Assembly (NCBI GenBank): GCA_039939375.1 | Contig: JBDVJO010000008.1 | Location: 73,260-137,259 of the forward strand | Origin: Paracrocinitomix sp039939375 | Lineage (GTDB): Bacteria; Bacteroidota; Bacteroidia; Flavobacteriales_D; Crocinitomicaceae | Length of the DNA: 64,000 nt | Direction: 5' to 3' | Part shown: positions 25,929 to 34,695 of the stretch, piece by piece | Layout of the letters: every line of letters begins with the position of its first letter | How positions within the stretch are numbered: position 1 is the stretch's first letter | Translations under genes and position numbers: made by a program | The notes under the pieces: model-generated | Database searches by the model: none | Told to the model about the DNA's origin: nothing | What the model saw: the letters and a program-made list of their open reading frames with translations, nothing else

Positions 25929-26657
25929 ATGAAAAAGTTAATCATTGGTTCAATTTTGTTTTTTGCATTCAATACTTCTGCTCAAGTCTGGTTTGATTTA
26001 GGGTTGAAAGGTGGAGTTGGATCTAGTTTTTTGTTGAATTCAAATTTAAACAATGATGGGCGCTTGGGGCCCACAGCCGGATTCAATTATTTTTATGGAG
26101 GCAAAGTTGGAATAAATTTTGGCGAATTTGTCGGAATAACTTGTGACGTTGATTATGGAACCTATAAAATGGGATTTACACAAGCCGAAGTACCAGGAAA
26201 ATCTGATACAGAAGTGTTTACGTATAAAATAGGCTACAATAGTCTGAATGTTTCTCCCTATTTTAGATATACAAAAGAATCTTCTTATTTAGAGTTAGGT
26301 CCTAATTTTTCGTTCTCCAAAAACCCATTTATTGATGATGAAGCAAATCCTTCTTCAACTTTTGATGCAAGAGATGCGATTCGAAGAAATTTAACCGGAA
26401 TTACTTTTGGATTTGGCGGTCATATGGTTGGAAATGAAACCATTTCATTAATGATGGGACTCCGGTTCAATTATACGTTTTCAAATTTAACGTCCGATAT
26501 GTATGCTGAAACTTCGTTTCCATTGCAGAATTACAATGATTTTGAACCTTCCAAATCAACACCTCTAGCTGTACAGTTTGTTATGGAAGTCAATTATTCT
26601 TTAGGGTATTTTGTTAGAGCATCTTGTGGTAGACGAACAGCATTTTTGACCTTTTGA
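25929..26657 (+). CDS. outer-membrane beta-barrel protein
   Basis: A 242-residue protein with a signal peptide (1-18, T-S-A-Q cut). G-L-K-G-G-V-G-S-S-F at the first strand is typical of Bacteroidota PorT/OMP_b-brl_2 proteins, and alternating strands such as Y-L-E-L-G-P-N-F and S-L-M-M-G-L-R-F-N-Y follow. It is probably a small 8-10-stranded barrel. The next gene starts inside its stop codon region (4-bp overlap). Confidence 0.65.
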   Translation: MKKLIIGSILFFAFNTSAQVWFDLGLKGGVGSSFLLNSNLNNDGRLGPTAGFNYFYGGKVGINFGEFVGITCDVDYGTYKMGFTQAEVPGKSDTEVFTYKIGYNSLNVSPYFRYTKESSYLELGPNFSFSKNPFIDDEANPSSTFDARDAIRRNLTGITFGFGGHMVGNETISLMMGLRFNYTFSNLTSDMYAETSFPLQNYNDFEPSKSTPLAVQFVMEVNYSLGYFVRASCGRRTAFLTF

Positions 26658-26980
26658 TTTTTTGCGTAAAATATTTCGTTCCAAAAGGCTATCGAGCCAT
26701 AACCATCTGGCCATTCATTTTCGTGAAAACAAGTGCAGTAAAGGAGAATAAAAGACTAATCAATCACGAGAAAATTCATATTAGACAACAATTAGAATTG
26801 CTTGTTCTTCCTTTTTATTTATGGTATGCAGTAGAGTTTTTAGTGCATCTAATTCGACTGAAAAATCGTAAGAAAGCATACCATGCAATCAGCTTTGAGC
26901 GAGAGGCACACGAGATGGATGCAGATTTTAACTACTTAAAAAATAGGCGATTCTGGAATTTTCTTACTTTCTTTAGTTAA
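26654..26980 (+). CDS. small membrane protein with HExxH-like motif
   Basis: A 108-residue frame from TTG at 26654, overlapping the barrel gene by 4 bp; no ATG is available upstream of the conserved region. N-H-E-K-I-H-I-R-Q-Q near residues 37-46 matches the zincin H-E-x-x-H pattern. It is followed by a hydrophobic helix (about 50-68) and F-E-R-E-A-H near 85-90, where E could be the third ligand. Similar small proteins occur in Flavobacteria without assigned function. Protease activity is inferred only from the motif. Confidence 0.6.
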   Translation: MIFCVKYFVPKGYRAITIWPFIFVKTSAVKENKRLINHEKIHIRQQLELLVLPFYLWYAVEFLVHLIRLKNRKKAYHAISFEREAHEMDADFNYLKNRRFWNFLTFFS

Positions 26981-27034
26981 ACCTATTTTAAGAAAGCCAT
27001 AAAGCCAGTTGTAAAATTACCGGGTATTATTTGG

Positions 27035-29056
27035 ATGTTATTCCCTTTGATTGTTGGAGTAATTATTCAGTTTCATTTTGCTTTTTCAGTATCAGTTAAT
27101 GTGGTTTTAACCGCACTGATCTTGCTGGTGTCATTGGCTGTTCCAATCGCTTCAAAATGGCCGTTTGTAAGTCGGCTCTATGTTCCTGCTTCTGTTATTA
27201 CTTTTTATTTAATAGGCGGATACTTGGGTTCGCTTAATGACAGTCGGCTCCACCCCAAATACTTTTGGGATGAAGCTTCTGCTGAAGCTTCAAATTTTGC
27301 GTGCAAAATTGTTGAGCCTCCTGAAGAGAAAGTTAATTCTATCAAGGCTGTGGTTCAAGTGTTTCAGAGAAATGACCAGGCGGTTACAGGAAAAACCTTA
27401 CTCTATTTTCAAAAAGACTCTGCTGCTAATAATTTAAGATATGGAGATGTACTTTATTTTACGGGCAGGTTCAATCAAATCAGTCAAAATAATAATCCGA
27501 AAGAATTCAATTATAGAAGGTACTTGCGTATCCATGATATTCATCATCAGCTCTATTTGAAATCTGAAAATTGGTCTTGGCAGAGAAACGAAGGAAATTC
27601 ACTAGTAAAGAGCATCTTTGATTTGCGCCACTATTTATCTGAAGTGATTCAAGAATCAGGAATGAATGATAAGAATGTGATGGTGGCTAATGCTCTTTTG
27701 TTAGGTCAGAAAGAGTTGTTGGATAAGGAGGTGTTGCGCTCTTACTCAAGTGCTGGAGCAATGCACGTTTTAGCTGTTTCTGGCTTGCATGTGGGAATCA
27801 TCATGTTGATTTTAAATTTCATTTTCAGTCCCATTAAGAAGAGGCGCGCTGGCAAGTGGCTGTTTTTGAGTTTGGTTGTGGGGGGAATCTGGTTTTATGC
27901 CATCATTACAGGGTTGTCTCCTTCGGTTTTAAGAGCTGCTGTGATGTTCTCATTTATTGTATTTGGGAAAGAACTGCAACGCGAAACAAATATTTATCAA
28001 TCATTAATGTTCTCTGCTTTTGTCTTGATTTTAATAGAGCCTTATATTATTTTTCAGGTTGGTTTTCAGTTGAGTTACCTGGCGGTTTTAGGAATCGTTT
28101 ATTTGCAGCCAAAAATTTCTAATTGGTTCTATTTTTCAAATACTGTCCTAGATAAGGCTTGGCAGATTACTGCGGTGTCACTGGCAGCGCAAACGGCTAC
28201 CTTTCCTTTGGGGTTGTATTATTTTCATCAGTTTCCTAACTTCTTCATGCTATCTAATCTTATTGTGATTCCTTTGGCTTTTGTTCTTTTAATTGTTGGC
28301 GTAACCTATTTGGTCTTGCATTTTGTGCCAATTGTTAGTCATTTATTGTTGTTAGTTTTTGATTCGTTGCTCAGTTTATTAAATCTTGGAGTAGAGTGGG
28401 TAGAGCGATTGCCATATTCCATTTTATGGGGGATTTCAATAGAATGGTTTGAGGTGGTTGCAATCTATATTACCATGTTGTTGGCTGTTATCGGAATCCG
28501 AAAGAGAAGTTTTCAGCTGATTGCTTCATCCTCGGTTTTAACGGTTTTACTTTTGCTATTTAACATATTAGAAAAGACTCAAATTTCAAATGAAAACAAA
28601 GTGTTCATTTATAACATTAAAGATGAATTGGCCGTAGATGTTTTCTACGGAATGGAAAATCGCTTTTATGCTTCAAAGACATTAATGCAAGATGAGTCAA
28701 AATTATTATTTCATGTGAAGCACAATTGGTTTTATCGCTCAGGGCAAGAGCAGCCAACTGAATATGAAGAGATCCAATATCTTAAAACGTTGAAATGTGG
28801 TGAGCATAACTTTGTGTTTGCTGATACTGTTTTAGGTCAACCATTAATTGCAGACTTTTCATCAATCGATTATTTAGTTATTCATGATGTCAGTTATGTT
28901 CATTCAGAAAATGTAAAAATATTTCAAGAGTTCAGTTTGAACCTGATTGTTTTGCCTAGCGTGAAGTACAAAGTTGTAAATTATCTCAAGTCGAATTTAG
29001 AATCGAGTAGGGTGTATGATGTTAAAGAAAGCGGGTGTTTCGAACTGACGTTTTAA
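27035..29056 (+). CDS. comEC: ComEC/Rec2-family DNA uptake membrane protein
   Basis: A 673-residue polytopic protein. An N-terminal membrane and OB-like region (about 1-170) is followed by the competence domain with S-S-A-G-A-M-H-V-L-A-V-S-G-L-H-V near 235-250, the ComEC hallmark, and about eight helices to residue 520. The C-terminal 140 residues lack the H-x-H-x-D-H metallo-beta-lactamase motif found in many ComEC proteins, as is usual for short Bacteroidota versions. Its role is to pass single-stranded DNA across the inner membrane. The start at 27035 is the first ATG after the preceding gene. Confidence 0.88.
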   Translation: MLFPLIVGVIIQFHFAFSVSVNVVLTALILLVSLAVPIASKWPFVSRLYVPASVITFYLIGGYLGSLNDSRLHPKYFWDEASAEASNFACKIVEPPEEKVNSIKAVVQVFQRNDQAVTGKTLLYFQKDSAANNLRYGDVLYFTGRFNQISQNNNPKEFNYRRYLRIHDIHHQLYLKSENWSWQRNEGNSLVKSIFDLRHYLSEVIQESGMNDKNVMVANALLLGQKELLDKEVLRSYSSAGAMHVLAVSGLHVGIIMLILNFIFSPIKKRRAGKWLFLSLVVGGIWFYAIITGLSPSVLRAAVMFSFIVFGKELQRETNIYQSLMFSAFVLILIEPYIIFQVGFQLSYLAVLGIVYLQPKISNWFYFSNTVLDKAWQITAVSLAAQTATFPLGLYYFHQFPNFFMLSNLIVIPLAFVLLIVGVTYLVLHFVPIVSHLLLLVFDSLLSLLNLGVEWVERLPYSILWGISIEWFEVVAIYITMLLAVIGIRKRSFQLIASSSVLTVLLLLFNILEKTQISNENKVFIYNIKDELAVDVFYGMENRFYASKTLMQDESKLLFHVKHNWFYRSGQEQPTEYEEIQYLKTLKCGEHNFVFADTVLGQPLIADFSSIDYLVIHDVSYVHSENVKIFQEFSLNLIVLPSVKYKVVNYLKSNLESSRVYDVKESGCFELTF

Positions 29057-29249
29057 TTAGATTTTTTGGATTTTTCGGCTTTTTTGGCAGCTTTTTTCTC
29101 TGCTCTTAATCGCTTTTTTCGCTCTTTTTTCGTTTCCTCTTTTTGATCAACTTCGTTGGTCTCAACCTTTTTAAGTACTGGAGTTTGGCCATTTTCTGGA
29201 TTAGAAATGGTGGTTATGCTAACGGATCCGTTATTTACTTTAGTTTCTA
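29053..29249 (-). other. Lys-rich coding extension reachable by -1 frameshift
   Basis: The preceding frame ends GGA-AAA-AAA-AAG-TAG, an A9 run holding the slippery heptamer A-AAA-AAG (the dnaX type) directly before the stop. Slipping back one base gives 65 further sense codons, to a TAA at 29055-29053 that overlaps the comEC stop by two bases. The extension is compositionally coding-like, with alternating T/V/N then a K/E/A-rich tail. Transcriptional slippage, phase variation or an assembly error at the homopolymer would look the same. Confidence 0.6.
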
Positions 29250-29804
29250 CTTTTTTTTTCCGCCCTTTACATCTTTTGCGTATAAAATAGCAGTAGCTTC
29301 ACTTTTCTTGCCGATTGAGCTATTGATAGTTGCTTCTGTTACTTTCAGGTCATTGTCTAATTTCACGATATGCTCATAATAAACCGTGATTCCGTCAGTG
29401 GTTTGAATGTTTGACCAAAATGATATTTGAAAGTGGCTAACTCGGAATTTAAAGTTGTCAACGTCATTTTGAACTTTAGTATATGCATCCTTTAATTCTT
29501 TGTGCTCTTTTTCGTAATCTGCATCAGATTTTTTATAGCGCCCAGCAGCTTTGTTTTTTTCAAGGTCTTCAACACGCTCTTTGTACATCCTAGATCGCAT
29601 TACTTGAATGAAGTACTCTTCCGTATAAAAAGCATGGAAGTTTTCAAATTTATATTCAGTGTGTGAATAGAAAGTAGTATCGGCCCATTTGACAACTGCC
29701 TCTTTAACTTTTACTTCATCTTCTGATGAATCTATTTCTTGCTCCTGAGAAAATCCAAAAGTGGTAAGCAACAAGAAAGCGGTTATTCCAATTAGTTTTT
29801 TCAT
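29247..29804 (-). CDS. exported hypothetical protein ending at an A9 slippery site
   Basis: The zero-frame product has 185 residues, with a signal peptide (1-19, F-G-F-S-Q cut) and a helical domain rich in E, K and D (E-K-N-K-A-A-G-R-Y-K-K-S near 83-94). It then has strands I-Q-T-T-D-G-I-T-V-Y-Y-E-H-I-V and ends G-G-K-K-K. The last codons are the A9 run described in the extension entry, so a 250-residue form is possible. It is preceded by a lipoprotein gene with a 2-bp gap, forming one operon. No family is recognised. Confidence 0.7.
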   Translation of the reverse strand: MKKLIGITAFLLLTTFGFSQEQEIDSSEDEVKVKEAVVKWADTTFYSHTEYKFENFHAFYTEEYFIQVMRSRMYKERVEDLEKNKAAGRYKKSDADYEKEHKELKDAYTKVQNDVDNFKFRVSHFQISFWSNIQTTDGITVYYEHIVKLDNDLKVTEATINSSIGKKSEATAILYAKDVKGGKKK

Positions 29805-29806
29805 AG

Positions 29807-30736
29807 TTAAAAGTATTGCGCAAACGGCCGGTCCATTTGATAAATATTGTTTATTTCATAATATGGTGAGAATTCAATTAGCACCACATTGGTATCTTTT
29901 TGTTCTTTGAAGGATCCAATAAATTTATGAAAAAAATAATAGCTTTCTACATCTTCAGAATTTTCTAAAGTGGTTTGATATAAATCTGAGAATTGTAGGT
30001 TTTCATATTCTTCTATATCGGGTCTATTATCGGTCATGTGATCTGTTGAAAATCGTTCCAAAACATATTGTTGGTCAAACTTACCTTTGAGTTTTATCTG
30101 ACGGGTTACTTCTAGTGTATGCAATAAGAATTCCGATTTTTCCTCTATGCTGCCCTGACGTTCTAATTCTGCCTTAAAGAAAGCGTAAAAATTCTGACTT
30201 AATATTTTCGAATCTTGGTAAGAAGTTGTTAAAAATATAGGTCTTTCATAAAAGAAGAAATCTAAAATGCTTTGGTATTTATGCTCCAAGTCTAATTTGA
30301 TTTTAGCCGAAACATCTTTAACTCCGAGCGTATCATTTAGGGTAAATCTTGTTTCGTAAACAGTCATTACACCGGTAGAATCTTGATAAGTAAAGAAATG
30401 ATCCAATTCAATGGTTCGCTCTATATTGTATAACTCAATTAGTCTCTTTTTCTCTGTGATGGCGGAATCGAGCTTTGCAGATGGATTTGACTGGTATTCC
30501 TTTTCAAGTTTTTCAAGTTCAACAATATCTATGGGTTTTTTTATTACTAACTCACCAAATCCATAAGGGTCGTAGATGTAGTTTTTCTGATCCTGTAAAT
30601 AATTTCCGATTGATTTTTTAGCCTTTTCATAAAGACTTGGTTCTTTTGGAGTGGGCGGATCAAAGATGTCATCCACAAAATAACAAGATGACAAACTGCC
30701 ACAAAGTAGAATGAGTACGAGATGGATTTTTTTCAT
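29807..30736 (-). CDS. lipoprotein of unknown function
   Basis: A 309-residue protein with a lipoprotein signal and lipobox L-S-S-C at residue 18, then Y-F-V-D-D-I-F. The mature part is about 290 residues of mixed helices and strands, rich in E, K and Y, with no recognised domain. It is two bases upstream of the exported protein with the slippery site, so they are likely expressed together at the envelope. Confidence 0.7.
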   Translation of the reverse strand: MKKIHLVLILLCGSLSSCYFVDDIFDPPTPKEPSLYEKAKKSIGNYLQDQKNYIYDPYGFGELVIKKPIDIVELEKLEKEYQSNPSAKLDSAITEKKRLIELYNIERTIELDHFFTYQDSTGVMTVYETRFTLNDTLGVKDVSAKIKLDLEHKYQSILDFFFYERPIFLTTSYQDSKILSQNFYAFFKAELERQGSIEEKSEFLLHTLEVTRQIKLKGKFDQQYVLERFSTDHMTDNRPDIEEYENLQFSDLYQTTLENSEDVESYYFFHKFIGSFKEQKDTNVVLIEFSPYYEINNIYQMDRPFAQYF

Positions 30737-30780
30737 GGGTGAATTTACCTAAGTACACCAAAAACCGTTCCGAATTGAAC

Positions 30781-30810
30781 AAAAAAAAGCGCGATTAAAA
30801 AACCGCGCTT
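30781..30810 (-). terminator. intrinsic terminator after dnaN
   Basis: AAAGCGCG (30785-30792) pairs with CGCGCTTT (30803-30810). On the minus strand the stem is followed by a run of seven T (30787-30781). It separates dnaN from the lipoprotein operon. Confidence 0.85.
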
Positions 30811-30814
30811 TGAA

Positions 30815-31933
30815 TTATCTTATCATCACTGGCATCACCAGCATTAATATATCTTCACTTTCGTTATCATTAGATGATGGAAGTAATATTCCGGCCTTAT
30901 TTGGCTCACTCATCTCTAAAATAACTTCTTGTGTGCTGATGTGATTTAACATTTCTAAAAGAAACTTAGAGTTGAATCCAATCTCTAAATCATCACCTGC
31001 ATAATTACAAGTCAATCTTTCTTTTGCTTCATTTGAAAAGTCAAGATCTTCAGCTGAAATTGCAAGCTCACTTCCTGCAACTTTTAATTTTACTTGATGT
31101 GTTGTCTTGTTAGAGAAAATCGAAACTCTTTTAATAGAATTTAAGAAAGACATTCTATCTACAGTTAACACATTTGGATTTTCGTCTGGAATTACCGCTT
31201 CATAATTTGGATATTTTCCATCAATTAATCTACTTGTTAATTCTATTGATCCAAAACTAAATCTGACAGTTGACTCGTTGTATATAATAGATACATCTTC
31301 TGCCCCAGTTAAATTTTGTTTTAACAGGTTTAAAGGCTTCTTAGGAAGAATGAAGTCTGCAGATTTAGTTGCTGAAGCGTCTGTTCTGCTGTAACGAACT
31401 AATTTATGTGCATCTGTAGCAACAAAGGTAAGTTTGTCAGAAGAGAACTGACAGAACACGCCACTCATTACTGGTCTTAAATCATCATTACCTGAAGCAA
31501 ATAAAGTCTTATCAATCGCTGTTGCAATAATGGCTCCGGTGATTGTTAAGTTGTCAGAATTTTGTAATTCAGGCGACTTAGGAAAGTCATTGGCGTTCTG
31601 TCCAACCAATTTATATTTTCCGTAATCTGAAGCAATTTCAATTCCGAAACTAGCTGCATCAATTTGGAATGATAAAGGCTGATCAGAAAAATTCTTTAAT
31701 GTATCTAGCAATAACTTTGCTGGAATAGCAATTTTTCCATCTTCTTTAGATTCATCAGGTTTAACTGATGTTTTCATTGTGTTTTCTAAATCAGAAGCTG
31801 AAATTGTCAATTCACCGCCCGCAAGCTCAAATAAAAAGTTATCTAAGATTGGAAGAGAATTACTGCTGTTTAAAACACCAGAAATGCTTTGCAGATTTTT
31901 TAATAATGTTGAACTTGAAATGATGAAGTTCAT
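30815..31933 (-). CDS. dnaN: DNA polymerase III beta subunit (sliding clamp)
   Basis: 372 residues, the usual length. It begins M-N-F-I-I-S-S-S-T-L-L-K-N-L and contains the three repeated clamp domains; F-V-A-T-D-A-H-K-L-V-R-Y in domain 2 and the C-terminal M-L-V-M-P-V-M-I-R are the most diagnostic parts. The dimer encircles DNA and tethers polymerases, including DinB (35129-36208 here). dnaA and recF are not adjacent, as is common in Bacteroidota. It is monocistronic between its own promoter and terminator. Confidence 0.97.
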   Translation of the reverse strand: MNFIISSSTLLKNLQSISGVLNSSNSLPILDNFLFELAGGELTISASDLENTMKTSVKPDESKEDGKIAIPAKLLLDTLKNFSDQPLSFQIDAASFGIEIASDYGKYKLVGQNANDFPKSPELQNSDNLTITGAIIATAIDKTLFASGNDDLRPVMSGVFCQFSSDKLTFVATDAHKLVRYSRTDASATKSADFILPKKPLNLLKQNLTGAEDVSIIYNESTVRFSFGSIELTSRLIDGKYPNYEAVIPDENPNVLTVDRMSFLNSIKRVSIFSNKTTHQVKLKVAGSELAISAEDLDFSNEAKERLTCNYAGDDLEIGFNSKFLLEMLNHISTQEVILEMSEPNKAGILLPSSNDNESEDILMLVMPVMIR

Positions 31934-31961
31934 AGGATATCTTGTTTTTTATAAATCTCAA

Positions 31962-31969
31962 CAAATATA
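31962..31969 (-). promoter_or_regulatory. candidate -7 box of dnaN
   Basis: The minus strand reads TATATTTG, 28 nt before the ATG at 31933. No convincing -33 TTTG is present at 17-23 nt. Confidence 0.4.
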
Positions 31970-32073
31970 GTTCGAATATATCCTGAGGTATTCCACATTA
32001 TTTGTTTTTTATCAACATAATACCGTTTGATTTTAAAAATTGATAGCGAAAGCAACTTGTCTCACTCAAGAAA

Positions 32074-32132
32074 TGTCAGTTTTTTAATGACGATATGTCA
32101 CAAAATGGCGGTTGATTTAGTTAGAACTGACA
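32074..32132 (+). promoter_or_regulatory. TGTCA/TGACA cluster upstream of dnaK
   Basis: TGTCA (32074), TGAC (32088), GTCA (32097) and CTGACA (32127) form overlapping inverted pairs: GTCA-N9-TGAC and TGAC-N5-GTCA. Two related stretches, TCACAAAATGG and TGACAAAATTG, lie about 30 bp apart. No CIRCE element (TTAGCACTC-N9-GAGTGCTAA) is present. I infer a heat-shock control region, 90-150 bp before dnaK. Confidence 0.4.
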
Positions 32133-32223
32133 AAATTGAAGTTAAAATGCCTTTAAAAACCAATGGCATAATGATTGACTTAAGGAGGTTGAACATAATT
32201 TTTAGAATAATTACAATTTAGAT

Positions 32224-34128
32224 ATGAGCAAAATTATAGGAATCGATTTAGGAACAACCAACTCATGTGTTTCAGTGATGGAAGGGAATGAGCCAGTTGT
32301 AATCACAAATTCAGAAGGAAAAAGAACAACTCCTTCGGTAGTAGCCTTTGTTGATGGTGGAGAGCGTAAGGTTGGAGATCCAGCTAAAAGACAAGCAATT
32401 ACGAATCCTACAAAAACAATTTACTCGATTAAGCGATTCATGGGAACTTCTTTTGACAAAGTTTCAAAAGAGGTGAACAGAGTTCCTTATAAAGTAGTAA
32501 AAGGTGACAACAATACTCCAAGAGTGGAGATTGACGACAAATTATATACACCACAAGAAATCTCGGCAATGGTACTTCAAAAAATGAAGAAAACGGCTGA
32601 AGATTATTTAGGGCAAAAAGTAACTGAGGCTGTTATTACAGTTCCTGCGTACTTTAATGATTCTCAAAGACAAGCAACAAAGGAAGCAGGTGAGATTGCT
32701 GGACTTTCTGTGAAGAGAATTATAAATGAGCCAACGGCAGCTGCTTTAGCTTACGGTTTGGACAAGAAAATGACGGACCAAAAGATCATTGTTTTTGATT
32801 TTGGTGGAGGAACGCATGATGTTTCAGTATTAGAATTAGGAGATGGTGTTTTTGAGGTATTATCAACTGACGGAGACACGCACTTAGGTGGTGATGACGT
32901 AGATGATAAAATCATCAACTGGTTGGCAGATGAATTCAAAAAGGATGAAGGAATTGATTTGAAAGAAGATCCAATGGCGCTTCAACGTTTGAAAGAAGCA
33001 GCTGAAAAGGCAAAAATTGAGCTTTCTTCAACAACTTCAACTGAAATCAACTTGCCTTATATTATGCCAGTTGACGGAATTCCAAAACACTTAGTAAGAA
33101 CATTGTCTAGAGCAATGTTTGAGCAGCTAATTGCTGATTTAGTTGAAAGAACAATTGAACCTTGTAAAACAGCATTGAAAAATGCCGGATTATCAACTTC
33201 TGATATTGATGAGGTGATCTTGGTAGGAGGTTCTACTAGAATTCCAGCTATTCAAGAAGCGGTTCAAAAATTCTTTGGAAAAGAGCCTTCAAAAGGAGTT
33301 AACCCTGATGAGGTTGTTGCTATTGGAGCAGCTATCCAAGGTGGGGTGTTGACAGGAGAAGTAAAAGATGTTCTTTTATTAGATGTTACGCCACTTTCGT
33401 TAGGAATTGAAACAATGGGAGGTGTAATGACTAGATTAATTGAAGCGAATACAACTATTCCTACTAAGAAGTCAGAAACATTCTCAACGGCATCAGACAA
33501 TCAACCAGCTGTAGATATTCATGTATTACAAGGTGAGCGTCCAATGGCGGCGGATAACAAAACCTTGGGAAGATTTCAATTAGCGGATATTCCACCTGCG
33601 AGAAGAGGAGAGCCACAAATTGAAGTAACGTTTGACATTGATGCAAACGGTATCATGAGTATTTCGGCTAAAGATAAAGCAACAGGAAAAGAGCAATCAA
33701 TTAAGATTGAAGCATCTTCTGGATTATCTGAAGAGGAAATTGCAAAAATGAAAGCTGAAGCAGAAGCAAATGCTGACTCTGATAAGAAGAAAAAAGAAGA
33801 GGTGGATAAATTAAATGGAGCAGATGCTTTAATTTTCCAAACTGAAAAACAATTGAGCGAGTATGGAGATAAAATTCCTGCTGACAAAAAAGAGCCAATT
33901 GAAACGGCTTTAGCAGAATTGAAAACGGCACATGCAGCTAAAGACATGGCTTCTATTGATACAGCAATGGAGAAATTAAATACTGTTTTCCAAGCGGCTT
34001 CACAGGAGATGTACGCAGACCAAGGTGCTGCGGATGCGCAACCTGAAGGTGGCGCTTCTGAAGCAACAGAAGATACGCAAGACGCTGAAGATGTAGATTT
34101 TGAAGAAGTGAGCGAAGAAGAAAAGTAA
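32224..34128 (+). CDS. dnaK: chaperone DnaK (Hsp70)
   Basis: 634 residues. The ATPase domain starts I-G-I-D-L-G-T-T-N-S-C, with the phosphate loops F-D-F-G-G-G-T-H-D-V-S and I-L-V-G-G-S-T-R-I-P. The linker D-V-L-L-L-D-V-T-P-L-S-L-G-I-E-T is near 390, followed by the beta-sandwich and helical lid, with an acidic tail ending E-E-V-S-E-E-E-K. G-G-G-T-H-D replaces the more usual G-G-G-T-F-D. It folds and refolds proteins with DnaJ and GrpE, neither of which is adjacent. It is a single gene with a strong terminator. Confidence 0.98.
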   Translation: MSKIIGIDLGTTNSCVSVMEGNEPVVITNSEGKRTTPSVVAFVDGGERKVGDPAKRQAITNPTKTIYSIKRFMGTSFDKVSKEVNRVPYKVVKGDNNTPRVEIDDKLYTPQEISAMVLQKMKKTAEDYLGQKVTEAVITVPAYFNDSQRQATKEAGEIAGLSVKRIINEPTAAALAYGLDKKMTDQKIIVFDFGGGTHDVSVLELGDGVFEVLSTDGDTHLGGDDVDDKIINWLADEFKKDEGIDLKEDPMALQRLKEAAEKAKIELSSTTSTEINLPYIMPVDGIPKHLVRTLSRAMFEQLIADLVERTIEPCKTALKNAGLSTSDIDEVILVGGSTRIPAIQEAVQKFFGKEPSKGVNPDEVVAIGAAIQGGVLTGEVKDVLLLDVTPLSLGIETMGGVMTRLIEANTTIPTKKSETFSTASDNQPAVDIHVLQGERPMAADNKTLGRFQLADIPPARRGEPQIEVTFDIDANGIMSISAKDKATGKEQSIKIEASSGLSEEEIAKMKAEAEANADSDKKKKEEVDKLNGADALIFQTEKQLSEYGDKIPADKKEPIETALAELKTAHAAKDMASIDTAMEKLNTVFQAASQEMYADQGAADAQPEGGASEATEDTQDAEDVDFEEVSEEEK

Positions 34129-34150
34129 ACTTCAAAAATAAATTAGACTA

Positions 34151-34184
34151 AAAAGTCCTCCGAATTTTCGGAGGACTTTTTTTT
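34151..34184 (+). terminator. intrinsic terminator after dnaK
   Basis: A perfect 14-bp stem, AAAAGTCCTCCGAA (34151-34164) with TTCGGAGGACTTTT (34167-34180), has a two-base spacer in the perfect pairing (in practice a small UUUU loop) and a following T run. Confidence 0.93.
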
Positions 34185-34216
34185 ATTAAATTACTTCCTG
34201 ATTTTAACTCAAAACT

Positions 34217-34531
34217 ATGATTCTACTAATTATTGTAGCCTCTCTTTTTTATCGCTCTGCAAAGAAGAGAGCTCTTAACGGAGCTTTGTGGGGCTTTTTG
34301 GCAGTGCTTACCTGGTTTGGGTCTCAAGTAATTGCTGGTGTAATTATTGGTTTAAGTAATCCTATGTTGCTTGATAGTGATGCCGCTCTCACCATGTGGG
34401 GGTTAGTTGCGTCAATTGCTGGTTCAATAGGTTTGTTTGTTCTCCTCGAAATGACTGCGAAAAAGAAAAGTAATAAAGTGAAGGCTATAAGTGATGACAT
34501 TATGGATGACGGTGATTTTGACAATCTTTAA
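34217..34531 (+). CDS. small membrane protein
   Basis: A 104-residue protein with three hydrophobic segments (about 1-10, 22-47, 58-78) and a charged cytoplasmic tail ending D-D-I-M-D-D-G-D-F. No family is recognised. It is the first of three small membrane-protein genes placed 3 and 2 bp apart and trapped between the dnaK terminator and a convergent gene. Confidence 0.65.
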   Translation: MILLIIVASLFYRSAKKRALNGALWGFLAVLTWFGSQVIAGVIIGLSNPMLLDSDAALTMWGLVASIAGSIGLFVLLEMTAKKKSNKVKAISDDIMDDGDFDNL

Positions 34532-34534
34532 TTC

Positions 34535-34693
34535 ATGATTGTTATCTTATTTTTGGGGCTTTTGTTTATTTGGGTTTATAAATTCACCTCAAAGTATAAT
34601 GTCAAACCGCTTCCGTGGTTAATTTTAATTATTCTTGCATATCCCGGAGGGTATTATGGATTTATTTATGTCGCCAATGTTTTTGGCCCGTAA
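34535..34693 (+). CDS. 52-residue two-TM membrane protein
   Basis: The ATG at 34535 lies 3 bp after the previous stop. The product has a hydrophobic N-terminal helix (1-17), a short basic loop, a second helix (27-37), then P-G-G-Y-Y-G-F and a hydrophobic end, stopping with TAA at 34691. The tight packing between two similar genes supports it, despite its small size. No function is known. Confidence 0.55.
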   Translation: MIVILFLGLLFIWVYKFTSKYNVKPLPWLILIILAYPGGYYGFIYVANVFGP

Positions 34694-34695
34694 TA

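Noticed and set aside
32182..32188. AAGGAGG upstream of dnaK as Shine-Dalgarno
   Set aside because: It is about 35 nt from the ATG and no alternative start or leader peptide lies at the proper distance.
32027..32221. 64-codon frame before dnaK
   Set aside because: It covers the candidate regulatory elements, has no coding-like composition and lacks a conserved pattern.
33576..33947. Long minus-strand open frames antisense to dnaK
   Set aside because: They mirror the coding frame of dnaK, have Ser/Leu/Phe-rich composition typical of antisense reading and no start context. Several more of the same kind over thrS, PorE-like and kinase genes were dropped too.
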